Shown here piece after piece: positions 33,807 through 43,987 of a stretch of 64,000 nt of DNA (positions are counted from its first letter, which is position 1; every line of letters starts with the position of its first letter). A program made the translations under genes and the position numbers. Under the pieces are notes generated by a model. The model saw only the letters and a program-made list of their open reading frames with translations. It was not told the DNA's origin and did no database searches. The stretch comes from Blastomonas sp. AAP53 (GTDB lineage Bacteria > Pseudomonadota > Alphaproteobacteria > Sphingomonadales > Sphingomonadaceae): positions 286,460-350,459 of the forward strand of contig NZ_ANFZ01000002.1 in assembly GCF_000331245.1 (NCBI RefSeq), read 5' to 3'.

Positions 33807-35255
33807 ATGTTTCTGGGCATCGATATCGGCACCTCGGGGGTCAAGGCGGTGGTGCTCGACGAGCATGGCGCGGTGGTGGCGCAGGGCACCGCCGCGCTCA
33901 GCGTTCAGCGGCCGCAATCCCTGTGGTCCGAACAGGACCCCGACGCCTGGTGGCAGGCGACGACCGCTGCTGTGCGCGCGATCGACCCAGCAGTGCGCCG
34001 CTCGGTGCGCGGCGTGGGCCTCGCCGGGCAGATGCACGGCGCGACCTTGCTGGGGGCAGACGATCAGCCGCTGCGCCCCGCGATCCTGTGGAACGATGGC
34101 CGCTCGTTTGCCGAATGCGGCGAACTGGAGGGGCGCGAGCCCGATCTGCGCGCGATTTCAGGCAACATCGCCATGCCCGGTTTCACCGCCCCCAAGCTGC
34201 GCTGGGTCGCCAACCACGAACCCGATATCTTCGCGCGGACGCGCACGGTGCTGCTGCCCAAGGACTATATCCGGCTGCAGATGACCGGCGAGAAGGCATC
34301 CGACATGTCGGATGCGGCCGGGACCTTGTGGCTCGATGTCGCGCAACGCCAATGGAGCCCCGCACTGCTCGCGGCGACCGGACTGGACATGTCGCATATG
34401 CCCCGGCTGGTCGAAGGAACAGACGTCTCCGGCATGCTGCGCGCCGAGGTCGCCGAAGCCTGGGGCATGGGTGCGGTCCCCGTAGCGGGCGGCGGCAGCG
34501 ACAATGCAGCCGGCGCGGCGGGTGTTGGCGTGGTGCGCAATGGCGATGCACTGCTCTCGCTCGGCACCTCGGGGGTGATCTTCGTCGCCACCGATGCCTT
34601 CCGCCCAAATCCTGCGCGCGCCGTGCATGCCTTCTGCCATTGCCTGCCGGGGCTGTGGCACCAGATGTCGGTGCACCTGTCCGCCGCCTCTTGCATCGAC
34701 TGGGTCGCGCGGCTGACAGGCGCTGCGGGCGCCGCCGATCTGTTCGCGCGCGCTGAGAGCACCGGGCCTGCCAGCGGACCCGAGATCTTTCTGCCCTATC
34801 TGTCGGGCGAGCGCACGCCGCACAATGATGCCGAGGTGCGCGGCGGCTTTCTGGGGCTCGACCATGACACCAGCCCCGAGCGACTGGCGCAGGCGGTGCT
34901 CGAAGGTGTAGCATTCGCGCTCGCCGACGGCCTCGATGCGCTGCGCGATGCGGGCACCCATGTGGAGCGCCTGTCAGTGATCGGCGGCGGCGCGCGCTCG
35001 CGCTATTGGGGCGAAACCCTGTCCGCCGTCCTGGGTGTCGAGCTGGTCTATCTGAAGGGCGGCGAGGTCGGCCCGGCGCTGGGCGCAGCGCGGCTGGCGC
35101 AGCTCGCTGTCGATGGTGGATCGCCTGCGGACATCTGTGCCGCCCCGCCGGTGGCGCACACCCTGCACCCCGACGCGGAGATCGCCGATCGGCTGGCGGC
35201 CAAGCACGCCGCCTTTCGCGATGCCTATCCGCGCATCACGCCGCGTACTCACTAG
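33807..35255 (+). CDS. xylB: Xylulokinase
   Basis: 482 aa FGGY kinase that phosphorylates D-xylulose with ATP to xylulose 5-phosphate for the pentose phosphate pathway. N-terminal [17 protein letters not shown] phosphate-binding loop, substrate-site GQMHGATLL (the MHG string is typical of xylulokinase), AILWNDGRS, catalytic Asp in [15 protein letters not shown], and C-terminal [15 protein letters not shown]. The length is standard. It is translated 5 bp after GH43 and 29 bp before xylose isomerase. Confidence 0.95.
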   Translation: MFLGIDIGTSGVKAVVLDEHGAVVAQGTAALSVQRPQSLWSEQDPDAWWQATTAAVRAIDPAVRRSVRGVGLAGQMHGATLLGADDQPLRPAILWNDGRSFAECGELEGREPDLRAISGNIAMPGFTAPKLRWVANHEPDIFARTRTVLLPKDYIRLQMTGEKASDMSDAAGTLWLDVAQRQWSPALLAATGLDMSHMPRLVEGTDVSGMLRAEVAEAWGMGAVPVAGGGSDNAAGAAGVGVVRNGDALLSLGTSGVIFVATDAFRPNPARAVHAFCHCLPGLWHQMSVHLSAASCIDWVARLTGAAGAADLFARAESTGPASGPEIFLPYLSGERTPHNDAEVRGGFLGLDHDTSPERLAQAVLEGVAFALADGLDALRDAGTHVERLSVIGGGARSRYWGETLSAVLGVELVYLKGGEVGPALGAARLAQLAVDGGSPADICAAPPVAHTLHPDAEIADRLAAKHAAFRDAYPRITPRTH

Positions 35256-35284
35256 TTCCGCATTCAACTGACTGGACCTGTCCC

Positions 35285-36592
35285 ATGACCGACTATTTTG
35301 CCGATATCCCCACCATCCGCTTCGAAGGCACCGAGACCGATAACGAGCTGGCCTATCGTTATTACGACAAGGACCGGGTCGTTCTGGGCAAGCGCATGGA
35401 AGACCATCTGCGCTTTGCTGCCTGCTTCTGGCACACCTTCTGCTGGCCGGGATCGGACGTGTTCGGCGCGGGCACGTTTGACCGGCCCTGGCATCGCGGT
35501 GCCAATGATGGCCCGGCGTCTGCCGCCAAGCGCGCGGCAGCATTCGACTTCTTCACCCGGCTCGATATCCCCTATTACTGCTTCCACGATGTCGATGTGA
35601 TGGCCGATGCGCATACTGTTGCCGAACATCGCAGCCACTTCGCCGAGGCGGTGGACGATCTGGAACGGCTACAGGCCAGCTCCGGCCGCAAATTGCTGTG
35701 GGGCACCGCCAACCTGTTCGGCAACCCGCGCTTTGCCGCAGGCGGCGCGACCAACCCCGATCCGGAGGTGTTCGCCTTCGGCGCGATGCAGGTGCGCGAT
35801 GCGCTCGAGGCGACGCACCGGCTGGGCGGCGCGAACTATGTGCTGTGGGGCGGACGCGAAGGCTATGAGACCTTGCTCAACACCAATCTGGGCCGCGAGC
35901 TCGACAATCTGGGCCGCTTCCTCAACCTGGTGGTCGAGCACAAGCACAAGATCGGGTTCGACGGCACCATCCTGATCGAGCCCAAGCCGCACGAGCCGAC
36001 CAAGCATCAATATGATTTCGACAGCGCGACCGTTTACGGCTTCCTCAAGCGCTATGGCCTGGAGAACGAGGTGAAGGTCAACATCGAGGCCAACCACGCG
36101 ACGCTCGCCGGGCACACGTTCGAGCACGAGATCGCGATGGCCAATGCGCTCGGTATCTTCGGGTCGATCGACGCCAATCGCGGCGATCACCAGAATGGCT
36201 GGGATACCGACCAGTTCCCCAATTCGGTCGAGGAAATGACCCTGGCGATGGTCGAGATCATCCGTGCGGGCGGCTTCACCACTGGCGGCTTCAACTTCGA
36301 CGCCAAGGTGCGCCGCCAGTCGATGGACGCGGTCGACCTGTTCTATGGCCATATCGGCGGCATCGACACCGTGGCGCGCGGATTGTTGAACGCCGCAGCG
36401 CTGATCGAGGATGGCCGGATCGACGCGATCAAGGCCGAACGCTATGCCGGATGGGACGGCGAATTCGGCCAGACGCTGGCCGGGCTCGACCTCGCGGGAA
36501 TTGCGGACCTCGCGGTCAGCAACAACCTCGATCCCAAGCCGCGTTCGGGTCGGCAGGAGCGGATCGAGAACCTGATCAACCGCTTCATCTGA
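35285..36592 (+). CDS. xylA: Xylose isomerase
   Basis: 435 aa from the ATG at 35285; the frame is open upstream into xylB but the family begins here ([12 protein letters not shown]). It interconverts D-xylose and D-xylulose with two divalent metals. Key motifs: [18 protein letters not shown], active-site YYCFHDVDV (His and Asp), [16 protein letters not shown] metal ligands, [19 protein letters not shown], and [20 protein letters not shown]. This is the long class II type. Last gene of the GH43-xylB-xylA operon; a strong hairpin follows. Confidence 0.97.
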   Translation: MTDYFADIPTIRFEGTETDNELAYRYYDKDRVVLGKRMEDHLRFAACFWHTFCWPGSDVFGAGTFDRPWHRGANDGPASAAKRAAAFDFFTRLDIPYYCFHDVDVMADAHTVAEHRSHFAEAVDDLERLQASSGRKLLWGTANLFGNPRFAAGGATNPDPEVFAFGAMQVRDALEATHRLGGANYVLWGGREGYETLLNTNLGRELDNLGRFLNLVVEHKHKIGFDGTILIEPKPHEPTKHQYDFDSATVYGFLKRYGLENEVKVNIEANHATLAGHTFEHEIAMANALGIFGSIDANRGDHQNGWDTDQFPNSVEEMTLAMVEIIRAGGFTTGGFNFDAKVRRQSMDAVDLFYGHIGGIDTVARGLLNAAALIEDGRIDAIKAERYAGWDGEFGQTLAGLDLAGIADLAVSNNLDPKPRSGRQERIENLINRFI

Positions 36593-36610
36593 GCCGAAGC
36601 TCGCAAATAA

Positions 36611-36648
36611 AGCCCCTCGAGCGCTTGAGAACAGGCGCTCGAGGGGCT
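36611..36648. repeat. 14-bp perfect hairpin between xylA and aldehyde dehydrogenase genes
   Basis: AGCCCCTCGAGCGC (36611-36624) and its exact complement (36635-36648) enclose a 10-nt loop. There is no T tract on the plus strand (aaat follows), although the minus strand reads TTTATTT. It could stabilise the xylA mRNA end or lower read-through into the downstream oxidative genes. Confidence 0.75.
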
Positions 36649-36685
36649 AAATATGTCTGAGTTATTCATTTCTGGAGATAGTTCG

Positions 36686-38266
36686 ATGATCGATGGTGCG
36701 ATGCTAGTGGGCAACGAGGTTCGTCAATCGGCGGGCCGATTCCAGAGCTGCGATCCTTCGACCGGCGCCACGCTGACGCCTGATTTTTCGTCTGCGGGCG
36801 AGGCAGAGGTCTCCGATGCCTGCGCGCTCGCTGCTGCAGCGGCGCCGGTTTATGCCACGACCGACCCCGAGAGCCGGGCTGCGTTCCTCGAGGCAATTGC
36901 CATCAAGATCGAGGCAATCGGCGATGACCTGATTGTCCGCGCGATGCAGGAAAGCGGGCTGCCCCGCACCCGGCTGGAGGGCGAGCGCGGGCGCACCACC
37001 GGCCAGCTACGCCTGTTTGCCAAGGTCGTTCGCCAAGGCGACTGGCTCGATGCGACGATCGATCCGGCGATGCCCGACCGCGCGCCGCTGCCCCGGCCCG
37101 ATTTGCGCCGCATGAACATTGCGGTCGGCCCGGTCGCGGTGTTCGGCGCATCGAACTTCCCGCTCGCCTTTTCGGTCGCTGGTGGTGATACCGCCTCGGC
37201 GCTGGCCGCAGGCTGCCCGGTGGTGGTCAAGGGCCACCCGGCGCATCCCGGCACCGGCGAGCTGGTCGCGCGCGCGATCCAGCGCGCCGTGGCGGCCTGC
37301 GGCATGCCGGAAGGGACCTTCTCGTACCTGCCGGGCGAGACCAATGCCTTGGGCGAGGCGCTGGTTGGCGATCCGCGCATCAGGGCCGTGGGCTTCACCG
37401 GGTCGCGCGGTGGCGGGCTGGCGTTGATGCGCATTGCCGCAGCCCGCAAGGAACCGATCCCGGTCTATGCCGAGATGTCGAGCATCAACCCCGTCGTCCT
37501 GATGCCCGCAGCACTCGCCGCCCGGGGCAGGGCGCTGGCGGAAGGTTTCGTGCAATCGCTGACGATGGGGGCAGGGCAGTTCTGCACCAATCCGGGGCTG
37601 GTGATCGCGGTCGAAGGCGCTGATCTGGACGCCTTTGTGGCCGCCGCAGCCGAGGTGATGCAGGGCAGCGCGCCGCAGACGATGCTGTCGCTGTCGATCC
37701 ACGACAATTTTGCCAAGGGCGTGTCGGCGCTGGCAGGCCATGCGGCGGTGGAGACCATCGCGCGCGGCCAAAGCGAGACCGGCGTTAACCAGGCGGTCGC
37801 GGCGCTGTTCCAGACCAGCGCGCAGCAGTTCCTCGCCGATATCGCGCTGGCGCATGAAGTGTTCGGTTCCTCCTCGGTCATCGTGCGCTGCCGTGATCTG
37901 GGCGAGGTCACGCAGGTCATCGCCAGCCTGGAAGGCCAGCTGACCGCCACGCTGCAGCTCGATGATGCCGATGTCGAAGCGGCGCGGGACCTGCTGCCGG
38001 TGCTCGCCGACAGGGTCGGCCGAGTGCTCGCCAACGGGTGGCCGACCGGGGTCGAAGTGGCGCATGCGATGGTGCATGGCGGGCCGTTTCCCGCGACCAG
38101 CGATGGCCGCACGACATCGGTGGGCACGCTCGCGATCCACAGGTTCCTGCGCCCCGTGGCGTTCCAGAACCTGCCCGCTGCGCTGCTGCCAGCCGGGATT
38201 GCGGACGAAAACCCCTGGGGTGTCGCTCGGCGGATCGATGGCGTGCGCGAAGGCTCGCCACGGTGA
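36686..38266 (+). CDS. 2,5-dioxovalerate (2-oxoglutarate semialdehyde) dehydrogenase
   Basis: 526 aa from the ATG at 36686 with GGAG 8 nt upstream; an ATG at 36653 right after the hairpin lacks a site. It oxidises 2-oxoglutarate semialdehyde to 2-oxoglutarate with NAD(P)+, the last step of the oxidative pentose pathways. Motifs: [44 protein letters not shown], Glu in [11 protein letters not shown], and catalytic Cys in [10 protein letters not shown]. The sequence style ([19 protein letters not shown]) is that of the KGSADH group used with sugar acids. Coupled to the next gene by a GTGA overlap. Confidence 0.9.
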   Translation: MIDGAMLVGNEVRQSAGRFQSCDPSTGATLTPDFSSAGEAEVSDACALAAAAAPVYATTDPESRAAFLEAIAIKIEAIGDDLIVRAMQESGLPRTRLEGERGRTTGQLRLFAKVVRQGDWLDATIDPAMPDRAPLPRPDLRRMNIAVGPVAVFGASNFPLAFSVAGGDTASALAAGCPVVVKGHPAHPGTGELVARAIQRAVAACGMPEGTFSYLPGETNALGEALVGDPRIRAVGFTGSRGGGLALMRIAAARKEPIPVYAEMSSINPVVLMPAALAARGRALAEGFVQSLTMGAGQFCTNPGLVIAVEGADLDAFVAAAAEVMQGSAPQTMLSLSIHDNFAKGVSALAGHAAVETIARGQSETGVNQAVAALFQTSAQQFLADIALAHEVFGSSSVIVRCRDLGEVTQVIASLEGQLTATLQLDDADVEAARDLLPVLADRVGRVLANGWPTGVEVAHAMVHGGPFPATSDGRTTSVGTLAIHRFLRPVAFQNLPAALLPAGIADENPWGVARRIDGVREGSPR

Positions 38267-39234
38267 TCGACAGCCTCGTCCAGTTCAGCGACGGCGTGCG
38301 CGGTGTCGCCGCGCTGCGCGACGGGGCCGCCTATCGGCTCAAGGGTGCGACAACCACCCTAGAGCTGGCACACGAAGCGCTGGCAGCGGGTTCTGCATTG
38401 GCGCGCCATGCTGCCGACCGGCTGGGCGAGTCGATCGATCTGACGAGCGTCCAGCTGCTGTGCCCGATCGACCATCCCGATGCCGCGCATCTGCTGGTGA
38501 GCGGTACCGGCCTCACGCATCTGGGCTCGGCCGAGGGGCGTGACGCGATGCACCGCGCGGCACAGGCCAATCCCGATCCCACCGATTCGATGAAGATGTT
38601 CCTGATGGGTGTCGAAGGTGGCAAGCCTGCCAACGGGGAAGTGGGGGCGCAGCCCGAGTGGTTCTACAAGGGCGATGGAGCCATCCTCGCGGCCCCCGGC
38701 GCACCGCTGGAAATGCCGGCCTTCGCGCTCGACGGCGGCGAGGAGCCCGAGATTGCGGGGATCTACCTGATTGCGCCGGACGGCACGCCGACGCGGATCG
38801 GCTATGCCCTGGGCAACGAATTTTCCGACCATGTCACCGAGCGTGGCAACTATCTGTGGCTTGCGCATTCCAAGCTGCGCGCTGCAGCGCTGGGTCCCGA
38901 ACTGCTGCTGGGTGAATTGCCCGCTGATATCCGCGGCACCAGCACGATCTGGCGCGACGGACAGGCCGCGTGGCAAAAGCCGTTCGTCTCGGGCGAGGCC
39001 AACATGTCGCACAGCATCACCAACCTCGAGCACCATCATTTCAAATATGCGGGCTTTCGTCGCCCCGGCGACGTCCATGTCCATTTCTTCGGCACCGCGA
39101 CATTGTCGTTCGCGGACGGGTTCGTGACGCAGCCAGGGGACAGGTTCGAGATTGCGGCTGCGCCATTCACGCTTCCGGTGAGCAACACCCTTGCGCGCGC
39201 GCGCGAGGTGCAGGTCAAGGTCGCGGCGCTGTGA
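38263..39234 (+). CDS. AraD1-type FAH-fold sugar-acid dehydratase (2-keto-3-deoxy-pentonate)
   Basis: 323 aa from a GTG that overlaps the previous stop (GTGA). The fumarylacetoacetate-hydrolase fold is seen in [33 protein letters not shown] (metal-binding Glu pair), [11 protein letters not shown] and [19 protein letters not shown]. The string order matches the AraD1 group, which dehydrates 2-keto-3-deoxy-L-arabonate or D-xylonate to 2-oxoglutarate semialdehyde. The next-door enzymes (dehydrogenase before, semialdehyde dehydrogenase after) agree. A second FAH-fold enzyme is at 62.2 kb, so this one probably serves L-arabinose. Overlaps the next gene by GTGA. Confidence 0.82.
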   Translation: MIDSLVQFSDGVRGVAALRDGAAYRLKGATTTLELAHEALAAGSALARHAADRLGESIDLTSVQLLCPIDHPDAAHLLVSGTGLTHLGSAEGRDAMHRAAQANPDPTDSMKMFLMGVEGGKPANGEVGAQPEWFYKGDGAILAAPGAPLEMPAFALDGGEEPEIAGIYLIAPDGTPTRIGYALGNEFSDHVTERGNYLWLAHSKLRAAALGPELLLGELPADIRGTSTIWRDGQAAWQKPFVSGEANMSHSITNLEHHHFKYAGFRRPGDVHVHFFGTATLSFADGFVTQPGDRFEIAAAPFTLPVSNTLARAREVQVKVAAL

Positions 39235-40151
39235 TCCGCATCGGCCTTGTCGGGCTGGGCAAGATTGCGCGCGACCAGCATCTTCCGGCCATTGCCCAGA
39301 GCCCCGACTTCACCCTGGCCGCCACCGCCAGCCGAAATGCGCAGGCGCCAGGCATTGCAGCCTATCCCGATCTGGCCACGATGCTGGTGGAGGAGCCCGG
39401 GATCGAGGCCGTGGCGCTGTGCCAGCCGCCGCAGGTCCGCCACGCGGCAGCGCGTGCTGCCATCGCGGCAGGAAAGCACGTCTTCCTGGAGAAACCCCCC
39501 GGCGCAACCTTGTCCGAGGTGGAGGATCTGGCGCAGGCTTCCGAGCAGGTCGGCGTGACGCTGTTTGCCAGCTGGCATTCGCGCTTTGCTGCGGGGGTCG
39601 AACCTGCGCGCGCCTGGCTTGCGGGCAAGGCAATAGCCGATATCGCGATCGAGTGGAAAGAGGATGTCCGGCAATGGCATCCGGGCCAGGAGTGGATCTG
39701 GACGCCCGGTAGCCTGGGGGTGTTCGATCCCGGCATCAATGCGCTGTCGATCCTTACCCGGCTGCTGGACGCGCCTGTCCGGCTGGACGATGCGCAGCTT
39801 GAATTTCCCGTCAACCGCGAGGCACCCATCGCGGCGACCCTTGCGATGCGGACGGCAGATGGGGCGCCAGTCAGCGCCGTGTTCGATTGGCGGCAGACCG
39901 GCCGGCAGAGCTGGAACATCGAGGTCAAGACCGATGCCGGCGTGCTGCTGCTCGCCGAGGGGGGCAATAGCCTCTTTATCGACGGCGTGCTCCAGCCGCT
40001 GCCCGACGAAGCGGAATATCCTGCGCTCTATACCCGTTTTGCCGCGCTGATCCGCGAGCGGCGCAGCGATGTGGATATCAGCCCGCTCAGGCTTGTTGCC
40101 GATGCCTTCCTAACCGGCCATCGTTCGTCTACGGCTGCGTTTTGCGATTGA
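39231..40151 (+). CDS. Gfo/Idh/MocA oxidoreductase, aldose (arabinose/galactose) 1-dehydrogenase type
   Basis: 306 aa from a GTG (overlap GTGA). N-terminal Rossmann motif IGLVGLGKIARDQHLPAI, then the catalytic EKP motif in HVFLEKPPGATLSE, and the C-terminal alpha/beta dimer domain (GVFDPGINALSILTRLL). Length and strings fit L-arabinose or D-galactose 1-dehydrogenases such as those of Azospirillum and Pseudomonas, which produce the lactone with NAD(P)+. The lactonase for this set may be the SMP-30 protein encoded at 60.5 kb. Specificity is inferred from context. Confidence 0.8.
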   Translation: MIRIGLVGLGKIARDQHLPAIAQSPDFTLAATASRNAQAPGIAAYPDLATMLVEEPGIEAVALCQPPQVRHAAARAAIAAGKHVFLEKPPGATLSEVEDLAQASEQVGVTLFASWHSRFAAGVEPARAWLAGKAIADIAIEWKEDVRQWHPGQEWIWTPGSLGVFDPGINALSILTRLLDAPVRLDDAQLEFPVNREAPIAATLAMRTADGAPVSAVFDWRQTGRQSWNIEVKTDAGVLLLAEGGNSLFIDGVLQPLPDEAEYPALYTRFAALIRERRSDVDISPLRLVADAFLTGHRSSTAAFCD

Positions 40152-40170
40152 ACGAAAGGAAGGGGGGATC

Positions 40171-40881
40171 ATGGATGACGCGCGCAGTGCTTCGCCTCGC
40201 ATCCATGGGGCAATTGCGCATGACATCGGCGTCGAGATCGTTGGCGGCCTGCGCAAGCCTGGCGACGTCTTTGGCGGAGAGATCGAAGCCAGCGAGGCGC
40301 TGGGCATTTCGCGAACCGCTTATCGCGAGGCGATCCGTATTCTTTCCGCCAAGGGGCTGGTCGAAAGCCGCCCGAAGGCCGGAACGCGGGTCACCGCCCG
40401 CCATCGCTGGAACCTGCTGGACCCCGATGTGCTCGCCTGGACCTTCGAAGGCGAACCTGACCCCGAGTTCATTCTAGACCTGTTCGAGCTACGCAGCGTG
40501 ATCGAGCCCGCTGCCGCCGCCTTTGCCGCCCGCCGTCGCACGCAGACCCATATCGATGACATGAAGGGCGCGCTTGACGACATGGGCCGTCTGGGGCTGG
40601 CGGTGAGCGAGGGGCGCGCTGCCGACCAGCGGTTCCACCGGGCGATCCTGGCGGCCGCCGGAAACGAAGCGCTCGCCGCGCTGGCGAGCTCGGTCGGTGC
40701 GGCGGTCAGCTGGACCACCAAATACAAGCAGCGGACGCGCGCGCTGCCACGCGATCCGCTGCCCGACCATATCCGGGTGTACGATGCCATCGCGGCAAGC
40801 GACGCCGACGGGGCGCACCATGCCATGGTGCAATTGCTCCATCTGGCGCTGGCCGACATGGACCTGCCGCCCCGCGCCTGA
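40171..40881 (+). CDS. GntR-family (FadR/FCD) transcriptional regulator
   Basis: 236 aa. Winged helix-turn-helix in the N-terminal third: VEIVGGLRKPGDVFGGEI, then ASEALGISRTAYREAIRILSAKGLVESRPKAGTRV. An all-helical FCD effector domain follows (FELRSVIEPAAAAFAARRR; RFHRAILAAAGNEAL). FCD regulators bind organic acids, so a sugar acid intermediate is a plausible inducer. It follows the oxidative genes with a 19-bp gap and likely controls them. Possible targets carry the ACTCAGA motif described elsewhere. Confidence 0.87.
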   Translation: MDDARSASPRIHGAIAHDIGVEIVGGLRKPGDVFGGEIEASEALGISRTAYREAIRILSAKGLVESRPKAGTRVTARHRWNLLDPDVLAWTFEGEPDPEFILDLFELRSVIEPAAAAFAARRRTQTHIDDMKGALDDMGRLGLAVSEGRAADQRFHRAILAAAGNEALAALASSVGAAVSWTTKYKQRTRALPRDPLPDHIRVYDAIAASDADGAHHAMVQLLHLALADMDLPPRA

Positions 40882-40902
40882 TGGTTGCAGCAATGCTGCC
40901 GG

Positions 40903-42699
40903 TCAGTGATTGTCGCGCGGCAGCCCCATCGTCTGGGCAATCCGCTGATATTTCTCAGCCCCTTCCAGAATGGCGCCGGTGCTCATCTGGCCCACCACCG
41001 AGCGCTGGATTTCCTGCCACGGCGTTTGCGATGCCGGGTAGCTGAAGCCGCCTGCGGCCTCCAGTTCGGCGCGGCGCGCGGCAAGGTCCTTGTCGCTGAT
41101 CAGCACATTGGCGGTGGCATGGCGCAGATCGATCCGCACCCGATCGCCCGTTCTGATCAGCGCCAGGCCTCCCATCGCCGCAGCTTCGGGGCTGGCGTTG
41201 AGGATCGAGGGCGACCCCGATGTGCCCGATTGCCGCCCATCGCCGATGCACGGCAGCGCATGGACCCCTTCGGTAATCAGGTACGAAGGCGGCCGCATGT
41301 TGACCACCTCGGCGGCCCCCGGATAGCCGATCGGCCCGGCGCCGCGCATGAACAGCAGGGATTCCGGGGTGATGCCGGTCGCCGGGTCGTCGATCCGCGC
41401 GTGGTAATCCTCGGGTCCGTCGAAGACCACGGCAGGCCCTTCGAAAGCATCGGGATCGTCAGGGTTCGACAGATAGCGCTCGCGGAACTCGGGCGAGATC
41501 ACGCTGGTCTTCATCACCGCAGCATCGAACAGGTTGCCCGACAGCACGATGAACCCGGCATCGTGGACCAAAGGCTGGCCGAAGGGGCGGATGACCTTTT
41601 CGTCCTCAATCACGACACCCCGGCAGTTCTCGCCGATGGTCCGGCCGTTGACCGTCGCTGCGTCCTCGTGGATCAGCCCCTGCTCGATCAGCTGGCCGAC
41701 CACGGCAGGCACACCGCCCGCGCGGTAGAAATCCTCGCCCAGATATTCGCCTGCCGGCTGCAGATTGACCAGCAACGGCACCTTGTGCCCCTCGGTTTCC
41801 CAATCCTTGATCGGCAGATCGACCCCGATATGGCGGGCAATCGCGCTCAGATGGATCGGTGCGTTGGTCGATCCGCCAATCGCGCTGTTGACGCGGATGG
41901 CATTGTGAAACGAGGCCTTGGTGAGGATGTCGGACGGCTTGATATCCTCGGCCACCATCTCGACGATCCGCTTGCCGGTGCGCCAGGCGACCTCCTGCCT
42001 GTCGCGATAGGGGGCAGGGATGGCCGCCGAACCCGGCAGCGACATGCCCAGCGCCTCGCACAGCGAGTTCATCGTGGTCGCCGTGCCCATGGTGTTGCAA
42101 TATCCGGTCGATGGCGCCGATGAGGCGACGAGCTTGATGAACTGCGCGTCGTCGATTTCGCCTGCTGCCAGCATCTGCCGAGCCTTCCAGACGATGGTGC
42201 CCGATCCGGTGCGTTCGCCCTTGTGCCAGCCGTTGAGCATCGGTCCGACCGACAGCGCGATGGCGGGGATGTTGACCGTGGCAGCGGCCATCAGCGCGGC
42301 CGGCGTGGTCTTGTCGCAGCCGATGGTCAGCACCACGCCGTCGAGCGGATAGCCGTACAGCACCTCGACCAGCCCCAGATACGCAAGGTTGCGATCCAGT
42401 CCCGCGGTCGGCCGCTTGCCGGTTTCCTGGATGGGGTGGACGGGAAATTCGATGACGATTCCGCCTGCCTCTCGCACGCCCTCGCGCACCCGCTCGGCCA
42501 GCACCAGATGGTGCCGGTTGCAGGGGCTCAGGTCGCTGCCGGTTTGCGCGATGCCAATGATCGGCTTGCCCGACTGCAGCTCCTCCAGGCTGAGCCCGAA
42601 GTTGAGATAACGCTCCAGATACAGCGCGGTCATGTCGATGTTGTCGGGATTGTCGAACCAGGCGCGGCTGCGCAGTCTGGAAGGTTTTGCGTCGGACAT
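40903..42699 (-). CDS. Xylonate/arabonate dehydratase (IlvD/EDD family)
   Basis: 598 aa, the usual length of pentonate dehydratases (Caulobacter XylD is about 595). It removes water from D-xylonate or L-arabonate to give the 2-keto-3-deoxy acid, using an Fe-S cluster. Cluster and active-site Cys lie in [25 protein letters not shown] and [20 protein letters not shown]; the Mg-binding part includes [19 protein letters not shown]; the C-terminal swivelling domain has [22 protein letters not shown]. It is encoded convergently with the GntR gene. Only one enzyme of this type is in the window, so both oxidative sets may use it. Confidence 0.92.
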   Translation of the reverse strand: MSDAKPSRLRSRAWFDNPDNIDMTALYLERYLNFGLSLEELQSGKPIIGIAQTGSDLSPCNRHHLVLAERVREGVREAGGIVIEFPVHPIQETGKRPTAGLDRNLAYLGLVEVLYGYPLDGVVLTIGCDKTTPAALMAAATVNIPAIALSVGPMLNGWHKGERTGSGTIVWKARQMLAAGEIDDAQFIKLVASSAPSTGYCNTMGTATTMNSLCEALGMSLPGSAAIPAPYRDRQEVAWRTGKRIVEMVAEDIKPSDILTKASFHNAIRVNSAIGGSTNAPIHLSAIARHIGVDLPIKDWETEGHKVPLLVNLQPAGEYLGEDFYRAGGVPAVVGQLIEQGLIHEDAATVNGRTIGENCRGVVIEDEKVIRPFGQPLVHDAGFIVLSGNLFDAAVMKTSVISPEFRERYLSNPDDPDAFEGPAVVFDGPEDYHARIDDPATGITPESLLFMRGAGPIGYPGAAEVVNMRPPSYLITEGVHALPCIGDGRQSGTSGSPSILNASPEAAAMGGLALIRTGDRVRIDLRHATANVLISDKDLAARRAELEAAGGFSYPASQTPWQEIQRSVVGQMSTGAILEGAEKYQRIAQTMGLPRDNH

Positions 42700-42741
42700 G
42701 TGTTCAGATAGCTCCGGTGAAAGGGATGATGGCCAACGCGG

Positions 42742-43878
42742 TCAGGGCGCGACCGACAATCGGTAGATCATGGTGTGCGAATAGGGTTTGGCGGCGTCGA
42801 CCCGCGCGGATTCGAATTGCGGCTGGTTGGGTGCATCGGGGAATTTCTGCGGTTCCAGCGCAATGCCGTCGCCCATGCGGTACAGGTGCCCGCCCTTGCC
42901 GATCACCGTGCCGTCCAGAAAGTTGCCGGTATACAGTTGGATGCCAGGTTCCGTGGTCAGCACCTCCAGCACCCGTCCCGATGCCGGGTCCTCCAGCCGC
43001 GCGGCCAGCTCGGGCGACCGGGTCAGCCCCTTGTCGAGCGCGAAATTGTGATCATAGCCCCGTGCGTAAACGATCTGATTATCGCGCCCGTCGCGGATGC
43101 CTTCGTCCAGTGTTCGGGGGGTGCGGAAATCGAATGCGGTTCCGGCGACCGGGCGCAGGTCGCCCGTCGGGATCAGCTGGGCGCTGACCGGGGTGATGGC
43201 TGCAGCGGGGATCGTCAGTCGATGGCCGAGAGCGCCAACCGGCGCGCCATCGCCCGCCAGGTTGAAGATCGCATGGTTGGTCATGTTGATCACCGTCGGC
43301 TTGTCGGTGGTCGCATCGAACCTGATCGTCAGCGTGCCCGAATCATCGAGCGTATAGGTGACCTGCGCCTCGACCTTGCCGGGGTAGCCCTGGTCGCCAT
43401 CGGCGCTGGTCAGCGCCAGCGTGACCGAGGCCTGCTGGCCCTGGGTGACGCTGGTGATGCGCCACTGCCGCTTGTCAAAGCCCATAGCGCCACCGTGCAA
43501 CGAGTTGCCCTTGTCGTTCTGCGAGACCTGATAGCTCTTGCCGTCGAGCATGAAGCGACCGCCATCGATCCGGTTGGCATAGCGCCCCACCGTCACGCCG
43601 AAATAGCTGGGAAGCGCCTCGTAATCCGCAGCCTCGTCGAAACCGAGCAGGACGTCGGCAAGCTCGCCCTTGCGGTCGGGCGCGGTCAGCGATTGCAGCG
43701 TGGCCCCGAAGCTGATGATCCGGGCAGAGACACGATTCGCACCCGTCAAAGTGATGGCCTCTATCACCGTGCCATCGGCCAGCGTGCCGGCAGCGGCGCG
43801 TTCGGCGGTGGCGGCAATGGCCGGGCTGCAGGGCAGCAATGCCACGGACAGAAGGCCGATTCGCCCCAGCATTGTCAT
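42742..43878 (-). CDS. Aldose 1-epimerase (galactose mutarotase family), exported
   Basis: 378 aa from the ATG at 43878 (GGAAGAG just upstream; a GTG two codons earlier is possible). A signal peptide (IGLLSVALLPCSPAIAATA) places it in the periplasm, where it would equilibrate anomers of released sugars before uptake. Mutarotase motifs: GRYANRIDGGRFMLDG, NSLHGGAMGFDKRQW, catalytic His in NMTNHAIFNLAG, and catalytic Glu in TEPGIQLYTGNFLDG. It is next to the xylonate dehydratase gene (42 bp) on the same strand, likely one operon. Confidence 0.92.
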   Translation of the reverse strand: MTMLGRIGLLSVALLPCSPAIAATAERAAAGTLADGTVIEAITLTGANRVSARIISFGATLQSLTAPDRKGELADVLLGFDEAADYEALPSYFGVTVGRYANRIDGGRFMLDGKSYQVSQNDKGNSLHGGAMGFDKRQWRITSVTQGQQASVTLALTSADGDQGYPGKVEAQVTYTLDDSGTLTIRFDATTDKPTVINMTNHAIFNLAGDGAPVGALGHRLTIPAAAITPVSAQLIPTGDLRPVAGTAFDFRTPRTLDEGIRDGRDNQIVYARGYDHNFALDKGLTRSPELAARLEDPASGRVLEVLTTEPGIQLYTGNFLDGTVIGKGGHLYRMGDGIALEPQKFPDAPNQPQFESARVDAAKPYSHTMIYRLSVAP

Positions 43879-43936
43879 CGCCACTCTTCCATTCCTCTCG
43901 ACGCGCCTCGGATTGACGCCTGTGGGGCCGGTATAT

Positions 43937-43946
43937 ACTCAGACAA
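43937..43946. promoter_or_regulatory. ACTCAGACAA motif, epimerase/transporter divergent promoter
   Basis: Identical to 29734-29743. It overlaps the right end of a TTGACG/TATACT pair (15-bp spacer) reading toward the transporter, placing it where a repressor would act. Confidence 0.4.
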
Positions 43947-43987
43947 TTAAATCTGCACAAGACCAGGTCATCACGGAGGGAAAAACG

